Origin: Collinsella sp.
Lineage (GTDB): Bacteria; Actinomycetota; Coriobacteriia; Coriobacteriales; Coriobacteriaceae
Length of the DNA: 49,602 nucleotides
Direction: 5' to 3'
NCBI GenBank assembly: GCA_018373675.1
Contig: JAHAGQ010000015.1
Coordinates: forward strand, 1 to 49,602
In this document: positions 33,057 to 43,830 of the stretch, piece after piece
How the letters are laid out: each line of letters begins with the position of its first letter
How positions within the stretch are numbered: position 1 is the first letter of the stretch
Position numbers and translations under genes: made by a program
Notes under the pieces: generated by a model
Told to the model about the DNA's origin: nothing
The model's input: the letters and a program-made list of their open reading frames with translations, nothing else
The model's database searches: none

Positions 33057-34211
33057 CTACTCGTGGGTATGGCCTACGTAGTCTTCGTCGATCGTGATCT
33101 TGGCAATCGACTTGGGGTATTCCGACTCGACCCGTTGTGCCAGCGCGTGCTTTAGGTCCTCGGCACTCATTTGCAGATCCGAGGGGCGCACGCAGTCGAA
33201 AATCACATTGGTGTGCGTAGGACCCGGCACACAGCGCAGGTCATGAATCGAGAGGCGACTATCGATCTCCTGAGCCAGTGCGTTAATGCGCAAACGCATG
33301 CTTGCCACCTTGGGATCGTCGGTCACGATGGGATCGTAATGGAGCGTGACGATCATGCCGTCCTCGTTCCTAAACGCCTGCTCGATGTTATCGAGCGTGT
33401 CGTGACTTTCCAGCGGGCTGGCCTCAGCCGCCATCTCGGCGTGAGCGCTTGCGAACTTCCTGCCCGGGCCGTAGTCGTGAACCATCAGATCGTGAACGCC
33501 CAAAACGCCGGGGTAGCTCATGATCTTGCTGCGGATATGCTCGACGAGCTTAGGATCGGGCGTCTGGCCCAAAAGCGGGCTCACCGTATCTTGGATAAGC
33601 TCAAAACCGCTCCAGCCAATATAAGCGCCAACGGCAAGGCCGACCCATGCGTCAAGATTGATGTGCGTCACCTGCGAAACAATTGCGCACGCCAGCACGG
33701 CGCCTGTGGCAAGAACATCGTTCTTGGAATCCTGCGCGGTCGCATGCAGTGTCTCGGACTCAATGCGATTGCCGAGCTTTTGGTTGAGGGCCGCCATCCA
33801 GAGCTTTACGACCATCGAAAGCACTAGAACTGCCACCAGGGCAAGCGAGAACTCGACAGGTTCGGGGTGGATGACGCGCTCGACCGAGGACTTCACCAGT
33901 TCAACGCCAATCAGCAGCACGAGCGCCGCCACGACCAATCCCGAGAGATACTCATAGCGACCGTGGCCGTAAGGATGCTCGGGGTCGGCCGGCTTGCTCG
34001 CCAGCTTAAAGCCCAGCACGCTCACGATATTCGAGCTGGCATCGGACAGGTTGTTCATGGCATCCGCCACAATCGAAACCGATCCCGAAACCACACCAAT
34101 TGCGCCCTTCGCAGCACAAAGCGCAACATTGGCGACAATACACACCATGCCCGTCAACGTGCCCACACGCGCACGATCGCCCTGTGCGCGCTTAACAATC
34201 CACTCGACCAT
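33057..34211 (-). CDS. Cation diffusion facilitator family transporter
   Basis: 384 aa, with about six hydrophobic segments in the first 210 residues and a cytoplasmic C-terminal domain. Metal-site region: VADAMNNLSDASSN with D50 and D57, then GHGRYEYLSG; the second site AQDSKNDVLA is in helix five. Exports Zn2+, Fe2+, Mn2+ or similar in exchange for protons; selectivity cannot be read from sequence alone. It has a longer C-terminal domain than typical (about 300-384). Separate from the fatty acid operon upstream, which ends in a terminator. Confidence 0.93.
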   Translation of the reverse strand: MVEWIVKRAQGDRARVGTLTGMVCIVANVALCAAKGAIGVVSGSVSIVADAMNNLSDASSNIVSVLGFKLASKPADPEHPYGHGRYEYLSGLVVAALVLLIGVELVKSSVERVIHPEPVEFSLALVAVLVLSMVVKLWMAALNQKLGNRIESETLHATAQDSKNDVLATGAVLACAIVSQVTHINLDAWVGLAVGAYIGWSGFELIQDTVSPLLGQTPDPKLVEHIRSKIMSYPGVLGVHDLMVHDYGPGRKFASAHAEMAAEASPLESHDTLDNIEQAFRNEDGMIVTLHYDPIVTDDPKVASMRLRINALAQEIDSRLSIHDLRCVPGPTHTNVIFDCVRPSDLQMSAEDLKHALAQRVESEYPKSIAKITIDEDYVGHTHE

Positions 34212-34295
34212 CTACATCCGCCCCCACGGTGCTATCTATATATCTATTGCTCAAACGGATTGTAGTGTAGCCACTTTGTCTCCCAGATACAAAGA

Positions 34296-34353
34296 GGCCG
34301 CAGCCCGCACGGGCCACGGCCTTGGAGCATGACAAAAGAATCGTCCTTTTGTC
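34296..34353 (-). terminator. Tandem hairpin terminators after the EIIC gene
   Basis: GACAAAAG / CTTTTGTC (34331-34338, 34346-34353) lies 9 nt after the EIIC stop, then GGCCGCAGCCCG / GGGCCACGGCC (34296-34320) followed on the minus strand by TCTTTGT. Together they close the fatty acid/EIIC transcription unit. Confidence 0.7.
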
Positions 34354-34361
34354 GCACAGGT

Positions 34362-35576
34362 TTATGCGCTTACTTCAGCAGCGCTCGCCACTGTTTCGGG
34401 CGAATCGGCTCCGTCCCCCGTCGCCTGCCCCTTCGCCGGCACCACGCCAAAGCAGTAGCTCAGCGCCGCAGACACCGCAAATGCCGTGCCGCCGGCAACG
34501 CAGCACCACAGCAGGTTCGGGATGCCGCCCGTGGCAAAGCCAATGACCATGAGGACATTCGTCATGCCGATGGTATAGGCCGTAACGTGGCCCACGGCCG
34601 CAACAAGGCCTCCGACGGCGCCGCCAATGGCCATGCACGTCAGGCACCTGCCATATTTAAAGCCGCAACCGTACAGCGCCGGCTCGCTTACGCCGCCAAG
34701 AACACCCGAGATTGAATAGCCCAGCATGAGCGTCTTCTCGTCCTTATCCGCAACGCGGAGCGACGCGCCAAAGGGCATGCCCCAAACGGCAAACGTTGCC
34801 ATCGTCGCGGCGATCAGGATGCACGAATCCGTTCCCACACTCATAAACTGCGCATAGGCAATCGATAGGACAACGTTGCTGACACCCGCGATCTTAAGGA
34901 ACTCCCAACCCGCGGCAAGCCCCATGAGCGTGAGCAGCGACACGATGCCACCGGAATTGCCAAGCATAAACATAAGCTGGCCCAACAGCATGCCCAGATA
35001 GCTGCCCGCCGGTGCCGTAATACACAGCGAAACCGGAACCATGACAAGCATGGTCGCAAACGGAACGAACGAAAACGCCACGGCCTTAGGGATAACGCGC
35101 GAAAAGAAACACTCCACTCGCCATAGCACGGGCACCGAGATGAGAACCGGAATAACAGTCGTCGTGTAATCGTTGACCGGCGCGGGAAGCAGGCCATACA
35201 CGGAAGTCATCGATGCCCCCGTCGTCGATGCGGCATCGACGAGCTTAAGCAGATCGGGCGCAATCAATACGCCGCCCAGCATCATGCCCAGCTGCTCCGA
35301 GCAACCGAGCTGGCGGGCGGCCGCCCAACCAAGATAAACGGGCAAAAAGTAGTAGCCGGCGTTATAGAGCCAACTGTAGAACAGGCGATAGATTTCGGAA
35401 TCGGCAGACCACAGGCCCAGCATGCCTTCGCCCATAATGACGGCGACGGTGCGGAACAACGCCGCGCAGACAATAAACGGCAACGCCGACATCATGCTTT
35501 TGGACAGATAGTCCACCACGGCCATGGCGTTTGATGAAACCGTCGTTGTAAACGAGGTGTTAGAAACTTGTGGCAT
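34362..35576 (-). CDS. Lone PTS EIIC membrane component (glucose/beta-glucoside type)
   Basis: 404 aa, about 10 membrane segments. ATG at 35576 chosen for GGGAAAGG 6-7 nt upstream. The EIIC signature GVSEPALYGCGF (usual GITEPALYG) identifies the Glc/bgl-type EIIC domain. No EIIA or EIIB domain is fused or adjacent, so it cannot phosphorylate alone; it would have to borrow them or act as a plain transporter. It starts 40 nt after accDA with no terminator between, so it appears to be the last gene of the fatty acid operon. Confidence 0.85.
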   Translation of the reverse strand: MPQVSNTSFTTTVSSNAMAVVDYLSKSMMSALPFIVCAALFRTVAVIMGEGMLGLWSADSEIYRLFYSWLYNAGYYFLPVYLGWAAARQLGCSEQLGMMLGGVLIAPDLLKLVDAASTTGASMTSVYGLLPAPVNDYTTTVIPVLISVPVLWRVECFFSRVIPKAVAFSFVPFATMLVMVPVSLCITAPAGSYLGMLLGQLMFMLGNSGGIVSLLTLMGLAAGWEFLKIAGVSNVVLSIAYAQFMSVGTDSCILIAATMATFAVWGMPFGASLRVADKDEKTLMLGYSISGVLGGVSEPALYGCGFKYGRCLTCMAIGGAVGGLVAAVGHVTAYTIGMTNVLMVIGFATGGIPNLLWCCVAGGTAFAVSAALSYCFGVVPAKGQATGDGADSPETVASAAEVSA

Positions 35577-35616
35577 GGAACGCCTTTCCCAATGTGACAT
35601 GTGGGCTGTCCCTTTA

Positions 35617-37327
35617 TCACATCGTGCGGTACTGACCGATTGCGCGGTACTTTTCGTAGCGGAGGTTTGTGAGGGTCGCGTCGTCGAGCCGCCCAAGCGT
35701 ATCGAAGGCATCAAATGCCGAGGACATGACGGCACCGGCGATCTCCTCATGCGACAGGCCCCTATCATCAACAATGCCGTCGATGATGCCGAGCGCCAAC
35801 AAATCGGGGGCCGTGAGCTTAAGCGCCTCGGCGGCCTCATTCGCGCGCTCGGTATCCTTCCACAGAATCGACGCACAGGCCTCGGGGCTCACGACCGAAT
35901 AGGCCGAGCTCGAGAGCATCAGGATGCGGTCGGCCACGGACAGCGCCAGCGCGCCACCAGAGCCGCCCTCGCCTGTTACCACCGAGACAATCGGCGTCTT
36001 AAGGCCGCTCATCTCCATGAGATTCTGAGCAATCGCCTCGCCCTGGCCGCGCTCCTCGGCACCGATGCCGCAAAACGCGCCCGAAGTATCGACCAGGCAC
36101 AGAACCGGTCGACCAAACTTTTCGGCCTGGCGCATAAGGCGACGCGCTTTGCGGTAGCCCTCGGGATGTGCCATGCCAAAGTTGCGACGCATGCGCTCTT
36201 TGGTCGTGGTGCCGCGCTCGATGGCGATGACCGTTACGGGGCGCCCGTCTTTCCAGCCAATGCCAGCCACCACAGCGGCGTCGTCGCCAAAGTAGCGGTC
36301 GCCGTGCAGCTCCACAAATCCATCCAGGCCCAGCGAGATCATCTCGCCTGCCGTGGCGCGATCTGCCGAGCGGGTCTGTTTGACAATCTCGAGCGCGGTT
36401 TTTGGTGCGGCCGAGCGCTTGAACAAGTGTCCCAACTTTTTGCCGCGGCGACCCGTATGCACAATCTCGTGCGGTGCCCCCAGGCCGGGCACGTGCCCTT
36501 CGTGCAGCGCCAGCAGCTCGCCCACCGTGAGCGCAATCTCGCCACGCGGAACGACGGCATCGCAAAAGCCGTGCTCCAGCAAAAACTCGGAGCGCTGGAA
36601 TCCCTTGGGCAGGCGCTTGTGCATGTTCTGCTCGATCACGCGCGGGCCGGCAAATGCCGTCAGGGCATCGGGCTCGGCCAGGATAATATCGCCCTCCATG
36701 GCAAAGCTCGCGGTCACGCCGCCAGTCGTGGGGTCGGTGAGCACCGTGATATACAGGCCGCCCGCCTCGCTATGCCTTCTCGCGGCAGCAGAGATTTTGG
36801 CCATCTGCATAAGCGATGTCACGCCCTCTTGCATGCGCGCTCCGCCCGAAACGGTAAAGCCGACAACCGGCAATCCCAGCTCGGTCGCATGCTCAAATGT
36901 GCGACAGATCTTCTCGCCCACCACGGAACCCATCGAGCCCATCATAAAGTTGGCATCCATAAAGAAGCACGCGGTATCGCAACCGCAGATTTTACCCTTG
37001 CCGCACACAACGGCATCGCGCTCGCCCGAACGCTCGCTCACGCTCTTGAGCTTGTCGGCATAGCTGGGAAACGAGAGGAAATCCTCCGACGCCAGATTGG
37101 CATCCCATTCCTCAAACGTGCCCTCGTCGACCGTCATGCGCATGCGCGCGCGACCGCTCACGCGAAAGTGTTTGCCGCAACGAGGGCAGACCTCGAGGTT
37201 GTCGTGCAGGCGTGCCTCATCGATCACGCGGCGGCACTCCGGACACTTGATAAACACGTGGCGCGCGGGAAACTCGGCGCACGACTCGGTCATCGGCCCC
37301 TCGAGGACGTTGACCGTCTTCGCTTTT

Positions 37328-37341
<14 letters not shown>
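35617..37341 (-). CDS. accDA: Acetyl-CoA carboxylase carboxyltransferase, fused beta and alpha subunits
   Basis: 574 aa. The N-terminal zinc ribbon (Cys33, 36, 52, 55) and beta half (to about 285, GGARMQEGVTSLMQMAK) match AccD; from about 310 the sequence matches AccA (FGMAHPEGYRKARRLMRQAEKF split as FGMAHPEGYRKA and MRQAEKFGRP; GEGGSGGALALSVAD). There is no stop or frameshift between, so this is a natural fusion. Transfers CO2 from biotin-AccB to acetyl-CoA, making malonyl-CoA. Its ATG overlaps the end of accC by 14 nt. The alpha half lacks most of the usual N-terminal helix. Confidence 0.95.
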
Positions 37342-38671
<1,330 letters not shown>

Positions 38672-38681
38672 GAAGCCTTCC

Positions 38682-39104
38682 TTAACTTTCGTGCATGAGT
38701 GCAAAAGACATATCGGCGCGGCAGCAAACCTCACCGTTGACGCTCGCAGTACCCGTCGCAAAGCGGAACGGCCCGCGCGCACGCGTGATGGTGCACACCA
38801 GATCAACCGTGTCGCCCGGGCGCACCGGACGCTTAAAGCGCACCTTGTCCAGACTCGTGTAGAACGGCGTCGCGCCGCGCGCTTCCTCATCGCCCATCAG
38901 CAGCACGCAACAGTTTTGGGCGAGCATCTCGCACTGAATCACGCCGGGGACCACCGGGTTTCCCGGAAAATGCCCCTGCAAAAAGTACTCGTCGCCCGTA
39001 ATCGTGATCTTGCCGTGGGCCTCGTCGCCCACCAGCTCGGCCTCGTCGAGCAAAAGCATCGGTTCGCGATGCGGCAACAGTTCCTTAAGCTCTTCTTTGT
39101 TCAT
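38682..39104 (-). CDS. fabZ: 3-hydroxyacyl-ACP dehydratase FabZ
   Basis: 140 aa from ATG 39104 (AGGTGAT upstream); a GTG directly after the accB stop at 39113 is the alternative. Hot-dog fold; catalytic His45 and Glu59 in GHFPGNPVVPGVIQCEMLAQ. Removes water from 3-hydroxyacyl-ACP. There is no FabA or FabM here, so how double bonds are introduced is not shown by this window. Confidence 0.96.
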   Translation of the reverse strand: MNKEELKELLPHREPMLLLDEAELVGDEAHGKITITGDEYFLQGHFPGNPVVPGVIQCEMLAQNCCVLLMGDEEARGATPFYTSLDKVRFKRPVRPGDTVDLVCTITRARGPFRFATGTASVNGEVCCRADMSFALMHES

Positions 39105-39113
39105 GGATATCAC

Positions 39114-39587
39114 CTATCCGATCCTCATGAGGCAGCTGCCAAACTCCACGAGGTCGCCGTCGGCCACGCAGATCTCGAGCACCTCGCCGTCTGCCTCTGC
39201 CGTTACCTCGTTGAGAACCTTCATGGCCTCGATGATGCAGAGCGTCTCGCCGGCCTTGACCTTAGAGCCCACGTGCACAAACGGCTCGTCGCCCGGCGCC
39301 GGGGCAGCATAGAAAACGCCGACCATGGGAGCGGTCACCTCGGTGCCCTTGGGCTCCGGTGCGGCGGCAGGTGTCTGCGCGGCGGGCTCCGGTGCGGCAG
39401 GCGCGACTGTGGGAGCTGCAACTGGAGCGGCCATAGCGCTCGGCATGGGCATGGGCACGGCAACCGGCTGTGCGGCGCTCGCGCGCTCGAGTTCGACCGC
39501 GGTGCCATCGGGCTCCTCAACGCGTACGCGCGTGAGGCCGCGGTCCTCCATAACATCGGCTATCTCGGCAAGTCTTTTGGAATCCAT
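39114..39587 (-). CDS. accB: Biotin carboxyl carrier protein of acetyl-CoA carboxylase
   Basis: 157 aa. N-terminal helix region, a flexible Ala/Pro linker (about 37-82), and the C-terminal biotinyl domain with the modified Lys123 in IIEAMKVLNEV. Substrate of the biotin ligase encoded divergently at 44967. GAGGAG precedes the ATG; only 3 nt separate it from fabF. Confidence 0.96.
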   Translation of the reverse strand: MDSKRLAEIADVMEDRGLTRVRVEEPDGTAVELERASAAQPVAVPMPMPSAMAAPVAAPTVAPAAPEPAAQTPAAAPEPKGTEVTAPMVGVFYAAPAPGDEPFVHVGSKVKAGETLCIIEAMKVLNEVTAEADGEVLEICVADGDLVEFGSCLMRIG

Positions 39588-39590
39588 GCT

Positions 39591-40841
39591 CTAGCTCCTC
39601 GTATATCTACGCAGCGCGATGGCGGCGTTGTGTCCGCCAAAGCCCAGGTTGGTCGAAAGCGCCCAGGTAAGGTCAGCGCGAACCGCGCGATTGGGCGTGT
39701 AGTCAAGATCGCAGGCGGGATCGGGCGTGTGGTAGTTAATGGTCGGCGGCACCACGCCCTGCTCGAGCGCCATGGCGCAGGCCATGACCTCGATGGCGCC
39801 CGTGGCACCGATCATGTGGCCGGTCATCGACTTAGTCGACGAGACGTGCGCGGCGCGCGCCGCGTCCTCGCCGAGCGCACGCTTAATGCCCGCCGTCTCG
39901 GACGAATCGTTGAGCTTGGTCGATGTGCCGTGGGCATTGATGTAGAGGCCCTCGGAAGGCCTGACGTCGCCCTCGGTCACCGCCAGCGATATCGCGCGGG
40001 CAATGCCGGCAGCCTCGGGATCAGGGCTCGTGATGTGATAGGCATCATCGGTGTTGCCGTAGCCCACGACCTCGGCATAAATGTGCGCACCGCGGGCCTG
40101 CGCATGCTCCATGCTCTCGAGCACGAGCACGCAGGCACCCTCGCCCATCACAAAGCCGTCGCGGTCTGCATCGAACGGGCGGCAAGACGTCGCGGGATCG
40201 GGGTTGGTGGTCAATGCGCGGCAGGACGTAAAGCCTGCAACGGCATCGGGGATAATGGCCGCCTCGGCGCCGCCCGCGAGGATCGCGTCGGCATAGCCGT
40301 GCTTGATGGCGCGGAACGCCTCGCCCACCGCATGGGCCGAGGTTGCGCACGCGGTCACCACGGGCAGGGTCGGGCCCTTTGCCTTATGGCGAATCGCGAT
40401 GTTGCCCGAAGCCATGTTGGGAATCATCATCGCGATCATATAGGGCGATGCGCGGCGGGGCCCGCGGTCGGCAATCGTATGGACGTTGTCGACAAGTGTC
40501 TGCATGCCGCCCACGCCCGAGCCCACGTAGACGCCCAGGCGCTCGCGATCGATGGCGCCTTCGACATCTAAGCCCGCATCGTGCATCGCCTCGTCCGAAG
40601 CCGCCATCGCAAACTGAACGCAAGGGTCCAGATGCTTGGCGTTACGCTTGCCAAAGTACTCGTTGCCGTCAAAGCCCTTGACCTCGGCCGCCACCTTGAC
40701 GGTAAACGCATCGGTATCGAAGTGCGTGATCGGTCCGATGCCGCACGTACCGGCGCACATGGCCGCCCAGGTGGCAAGCGCGGTGTTGCCGAGCGGCGAT
40801 ACGGCACCGATGCCGGTGATTGCAACTCTCTGTTCCATCAT
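39591..40841 (-). CDS. fabF: 3-oxoacyl-ACP synthase II (FabF)
   Basis: 416 aa, from the ATG at 40841 (GAGGAG 4 nt upstream; a second ATG follows directly). Catalytic Cys165 in VTACATSAHAVGEA, His in NAHGTSTKLND and His in TGHMIGATGAIE complete the Cys-His-His triad. Elongating condensing enzyme. Fifth step in operon order after fabG. Confidence 0.96.
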   Translation of the reverse strand: MMEQRVAITGIGAVSPLGNTALATWAAMCAGTCGIGPITHFDTDAFTVKVAAEVKGFDGNEYFGKRNAKHLDPCVQFAMAASDEAMHDAGLDVEGAIDRERLGVYVGSGVGGMQTLVDNVHTIADRGPRRASPYMIAMMIPNMASGNIAIRHKAKGPTLPVVTACATSAHAVGEAFRAIKHGYADAILAGGAEAAIIPDAVAGFTSCRALTTNPDPATSCRPFDADRDGFVMGEGACVLVLESMEHAQARGAHIYAEVVGYGNTDDAYHITSPDPEAAGIARAISLAVTEGDVRPSEGLYINAHGTSTKLNDSSETAGIKRALGEDAARAAHVSSTKSMTGHMIGATGAIEVMACAMALEQGVVPPTINYHTPDPACDLDYTPNRAVRADLTWALSTNLGFGGHNAAIALRRYTRS

Positions 40842-40877
40842 GGTCTCCTCATCCAAGCCGTTCTTCGGCCCTGGTTT

Positions 40878-41651
40878 CTACATCGCCATTCCGCCGTCGA
40901 CGCGTACGACCTCGCCCGTAATGTAGGCAGCCGCATCGCTCGCCAAAAAGCGCACCACGCCGGCCACTTCCTCGGGGCGCGCCATGCGCTTTAGGGGAAT
41001 CTGCTCCTCGGTTGCCGCGCGAACCTTCTCCGAGAGCTTTGCCGTCATATCCGTCTCGACAAACCCGGGGGCGACCGCGTTCACTCGTACGCCGCGGGGC
41101 GCAAGCTCGCGCGCCACCGCCTTGGTCAGGCCGATCACGCCCGCCTTGGAGGCAGCGTAGTTGGCTTGCCCGGCATTGCCCATCAGGCCCACGACCGAGC
41201 TCATGTTGACGACGCAACCGCCGCGCTGGCGCATAAAGGTCTTGGTGAGCGCGCGCGTCATATTGAATGTTCCCTTGAGATTGACATCGAGCACGCGGTC
41301 GAAGGCATCGTCGCCCATACGCATGAGCAGGCCATCGTGCGTGATGCCGGCGTTGTTGACGAGCGCCCAAATGGAGCCAAAGTTGTTGAGGACCGCTTCC
41401 ACGCACGCGTTGACGGCAGCGGGGTCGGCCACGTCGCATTGATATGCGCGTGCCGCGGCGCCAACCGCCTTGCAGGCTTCGCACGTCTCGCGCGCCGCAT
41501 CGACGCCACCGGCATAGACGACGGCGATATCAAAGCCGTCCTCCGCCAGACCGACAGCGCAGGCGCGGCCGATACCGCGCGAGCCACCCGTGACCAGTGC
41601 CACGCGACGCGAGTCGTTGAGCTCGAGCGTGCCGTTGTTCAAGTTGCCCAT
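40878..41651 (-). CDS. fabG: 3-oxoacyl-ACP reductase FabG
   Basis: 257 aa short-chain dehydrogenase. NADPH motif TGGSRGIGRA at 21-30, NNAG at about 99-102, and the Ser/Tyr165/Lys169 triad in GNAGQANYAASKAG. Ends with the usual GEVVRVDGGMAM. Reduces 3-oxoacyl-ACP. AAAGGAA precedes the ATG. A 10-residue N-terminal extension is the only deviation. Confidence 0.96.
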   Translation of the reverse strand: MGNLNNGTLELNDSRRVALVTGGSRGIGRACAVGLAEDGFDIAVVYAGGVDAARETCEACKAVGAAARAYQCDVADPAAVNACVEAVLNNFGSIWALVNNAGITHDGLLMRMGDDAFDRVLDVNLKGTFNMTRALTKTFMRQRGGCVVNMSSVVGLMGNAGQANYAASKAGVIGLTKAVARELAPRGVRVNAVAPGFVETDMTAKLSEKVRAATEEQIPLKRMARPEEVAGVVRFLASDAAAYITGEVVRVDGGMAM

Positions 41652-41681
41652 GTCATTCCTTTCGGGTTACAGCACTGTGGA

Positions 41682-42608
41682 CTATGCGAGCTCGTCGGCA
41701 ATAGCTGCGACCTGCTCGGCCGTTTCGCACGAATACACGCGAACGTCGCTCAGCGTGCGCTTGACCAGGCCCGACAGCGTTTTGCCGGGGCCGACCTCAA
41801 TAAACGTGTCGATGCCCTGATCCTGCAGAGCATGCAGCGTGTCGACCCAGCGAACGGCATGGCTCACCTGGTTGCCGAGGACATCCGATGCCGCTCGCGG
41901 GTCCGCCGGATAGGGTGCCGCCGTCATGTTTGCCATGACCGGAATCAGCAGCGGAGACGGCGCGTGGCCGTCTTGGATATACGTCGCCAGCCCCTCAGTC
42001 GCCTCGGCCATATAGGGGCTATGAAATGCACCCGACACCGCGACCTTCATGGCGCGGCCGCCAGCCTCTTTTACTAGGACGTCGAGCGCCTGCAGCGCCT
42101 CGGGCGCTCCGGCAACAACCGTCTGCTGCGGGCTGTTGTAGTTGACCGGCCAGCAGTCCTCGCCGGCCTGTTTTGCCAGGCCCTCGACTTGCACCGCATC
42201 GAGCTTGATGACGGCGCGCATGCCGCCGGGGTGACGCTCGGCCGCCGTGGCCATCAATGCCGCGCGCTCGCACACGAGCTCAAAGCCCGCTCGCGTATCG
42301 AACGCTCCTGCAAAGGTGAGCGCGGCGACCTCGCCCAGCGAGAATCCCGCACAGGCGGCAGGCGCCACGCCGCGCTCGCGCAGTGCGGCAGCCGCTGCCA
42401 GGTCATGAACGAACACGCAAGGCTGCGTGTTCTCGGTCTGCGAGAGCTCCTCCTTGGAGGCGCTCCGGCACTGCTCGCTCGTCCCCGGGCGCACCTCATC
42501 GGCAATGGCGAACACCTCGGCGGCCGCCGGCGATGTCTCGATCAAGTCGACGCCCATCGCGGGGTGCTGGGCACCCTGGCCGGCAAACAAAAACGCTACG
42601 CCACCCAT
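41682..42608 (-). CDS. fabD: Malonyl-CoA:ACP transacylase FabD
   Basis: 308 aa from ATG 42608 (AAGGGTG 8 nt upstream; GTG at 42614 also possible). FLFAGQGAQHPAMG start, nucleophile Ser90 in GFSLGE, and the His in SGAFHSPYM. Loads malonate on ACP. It overlaps the 3' end of fabK by 13 nt, so the two are coupled. Confidence 0.96.
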   Translation of the reverse strand: MGGVAFLFAGQGAQHPAMGVDLIETSPAAAEVFAIADEVRPGTSEQCRSASKEELSQTENTQPCVFVHDLAAAAALRERGVAPAACAGFSLGEVAALTFAGAFDTRAGFELVCERAALMATAAERHPGGMRAVIKLDAVQVEGLAKQAGEDCWPVNYNSPQQTVVAGAPEALQALDVLVKEAGGRAMKVAVSGAFHSPYMAEATEGLATYIQDGHAPSPLLIPVMANMTAAPYPADPRAASDVLGNQVSHAVRWVDTLHALQDQGIDTFIEVGPGKTLSGLVKRTLSDVRVYSCETAEQVAAIADELA

Positions 42609-43540
42609 GTGCACGCACCCTTCAGGACGTGCTCGGCGCCCTCGACCAGGTCGTCAACGATTTCGCGTGCGCTCTGGCGCTCGTTGACCATGCCGGCAAT
42701 CTGTCCACACAAAAACGAACCCTCTTCGTAGTTGCCGTCCTTGGCGGCCTTACGCAGCGCACCGGTTCCCATAGCACCGAGCTCCTCGGCACTCGCGCCG
42801 GAACCCTCGCTCTTGGCATAGGCGTTGGTGAAGGGGCTCTTGAGGGCGCGCACTGGATGTCCCGTCGAGCGACCGGTCGCACGCGTCGAAGTGTCGTTGG
42901 CCTTCAGGACCATCTCTTTGTACTGCTCCGAGACGGTGCACTCGTCTGCGACCAGAAAGCGCGTACCCACTTGCACGCCTTCGGCGCCCAGCATAAAGGC
43001 GGCCGCCACGCCGCGGCCGTCGGCAATACCGCCGGCGGCCACGACGGGAATGTCGACCGCATCGACGACCTGCGGCACCAGTGCCATCGTCGAGGTCTCG
43101 CCAATATGGCCGCCCGATTCGGTACCCTCGGCAACAACCGCCGTGGCTCCACGACGTGCCACGAGGCGCGCCAGCGCCACCGAGGCAACGACCGGGATGA
43201 CCTTGATGCCCGCCTCGTTCCACGCCTTCATGTACTTGGCGGGATTGCCGGCGCCCGTCACGACGACCGGCACTCGCTCGTCAATCACGACCTGCGCGAC
43301 CTCGTCGGCAAACGGGCTCATGAGCATGACGTTGACGCCAAAGGGCTTATCCGTCCTGGCGCGCAGCTTATGAATCTGGTCGCGAAGCCAGTTGGCGTCG
43401 GCGTTCATGGCCGCGATGATGCCTAAGCCACCCGCCTCGGACACTGCGGACGCCAGCGAAGCATCGGCAATCCAGGCCATACCGCCCTGGAACACGGGCT
43501 TTTCGATGCCGAGCAGATCGCAGAGAGGAGTCTTGAGCAT
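42596..43540 (-). CDS. fabK: Enoyl-ACP reductase FabK (FMN-dependent)
   Basis: 314 aa FMN TIM-barrel protein of the nitronate monooxygenase/FabK superfamily. PVFQGGMAWIADASLASAVS at 15-34, conserved His in TESGGHIGE, and AGGIADGRGVAAAFMLGAEG for FMN binding. Its place between acpP and fabD identifies it as the enoyl reductase of this synthase instead of FabI. Such enzymes are insensitive to triclosan in known cases. Confidence 0.94.
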   Translation of the reverse strand: MLKTPLCDLLGIEKPVFQGGMAWIADASLASAVSEAGGLGIIAAMNADANWLRDQIHKLRARTDKPFGVNVMLMSPFADEVAQVVIDERVPVVVTGAGNPAKYMKAWNEAGIKVIPVVASVALARLVARRGATAVVAEGTESGGHIGETSTMALVPQVVDAVDIPVVAAGGIADGRGVAAAFMLGAEGVQVGTRFLVADECTVSEQYKEMVLKANDTSTRATGRSTGHPVRALKSPFTNAYAKSEGSGASAEELGAMGTGALRKAAKDGNYEEGSFLCGQIAGMVNERQSAREIVDDLVEGAEHVLKGACTWVA

Positions 43541-43542
43541 CT

Positions 43543-43779
43543 CTACTTCTCCAATGCCGCCTCGACCGTATCGGCGAACTCGCCGACCGTCTTGGGGTTC
43601 TCCTCGGTATCGAGCTGAATGCCAAACTCGTCCTCGACGGCGACGAGGATCTCGACGGTACCCAGACTGTCGAGACCAATCTCCTCGAGCGTGGACTCGG
43701 GCTTCATCTCGACATCGTCAAGACCGGCGGTCTCGCGGATAACGTCGCAAACGCGCTCGAAGGTCTTCTGATCTGCCAT
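43543..43779 (-). CDS. acpP: Acyl carrier protein
   Basis: 78 aa, acidic, with the phosphopantetheine site Ser38 in GLDSLGTVE. AAAGGAG before the ATG. It sits between fabH and fabK, whose start nearly touches its stop. Confidence 0.97.
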   Translation of the reverse strand: MADQKTFERVCDVIRETAGLDDVEMKPESTLEEIGLDSLGTVEILVAVEDEFGIQLDTEENPKTVGEFADTVEAALEK

Positions 43780-43830
43780 GGTAGTTCTCCTTTGGTTGTG
43801 CCCTAGGGCGTTTTTATTTCCTATGTGCGA

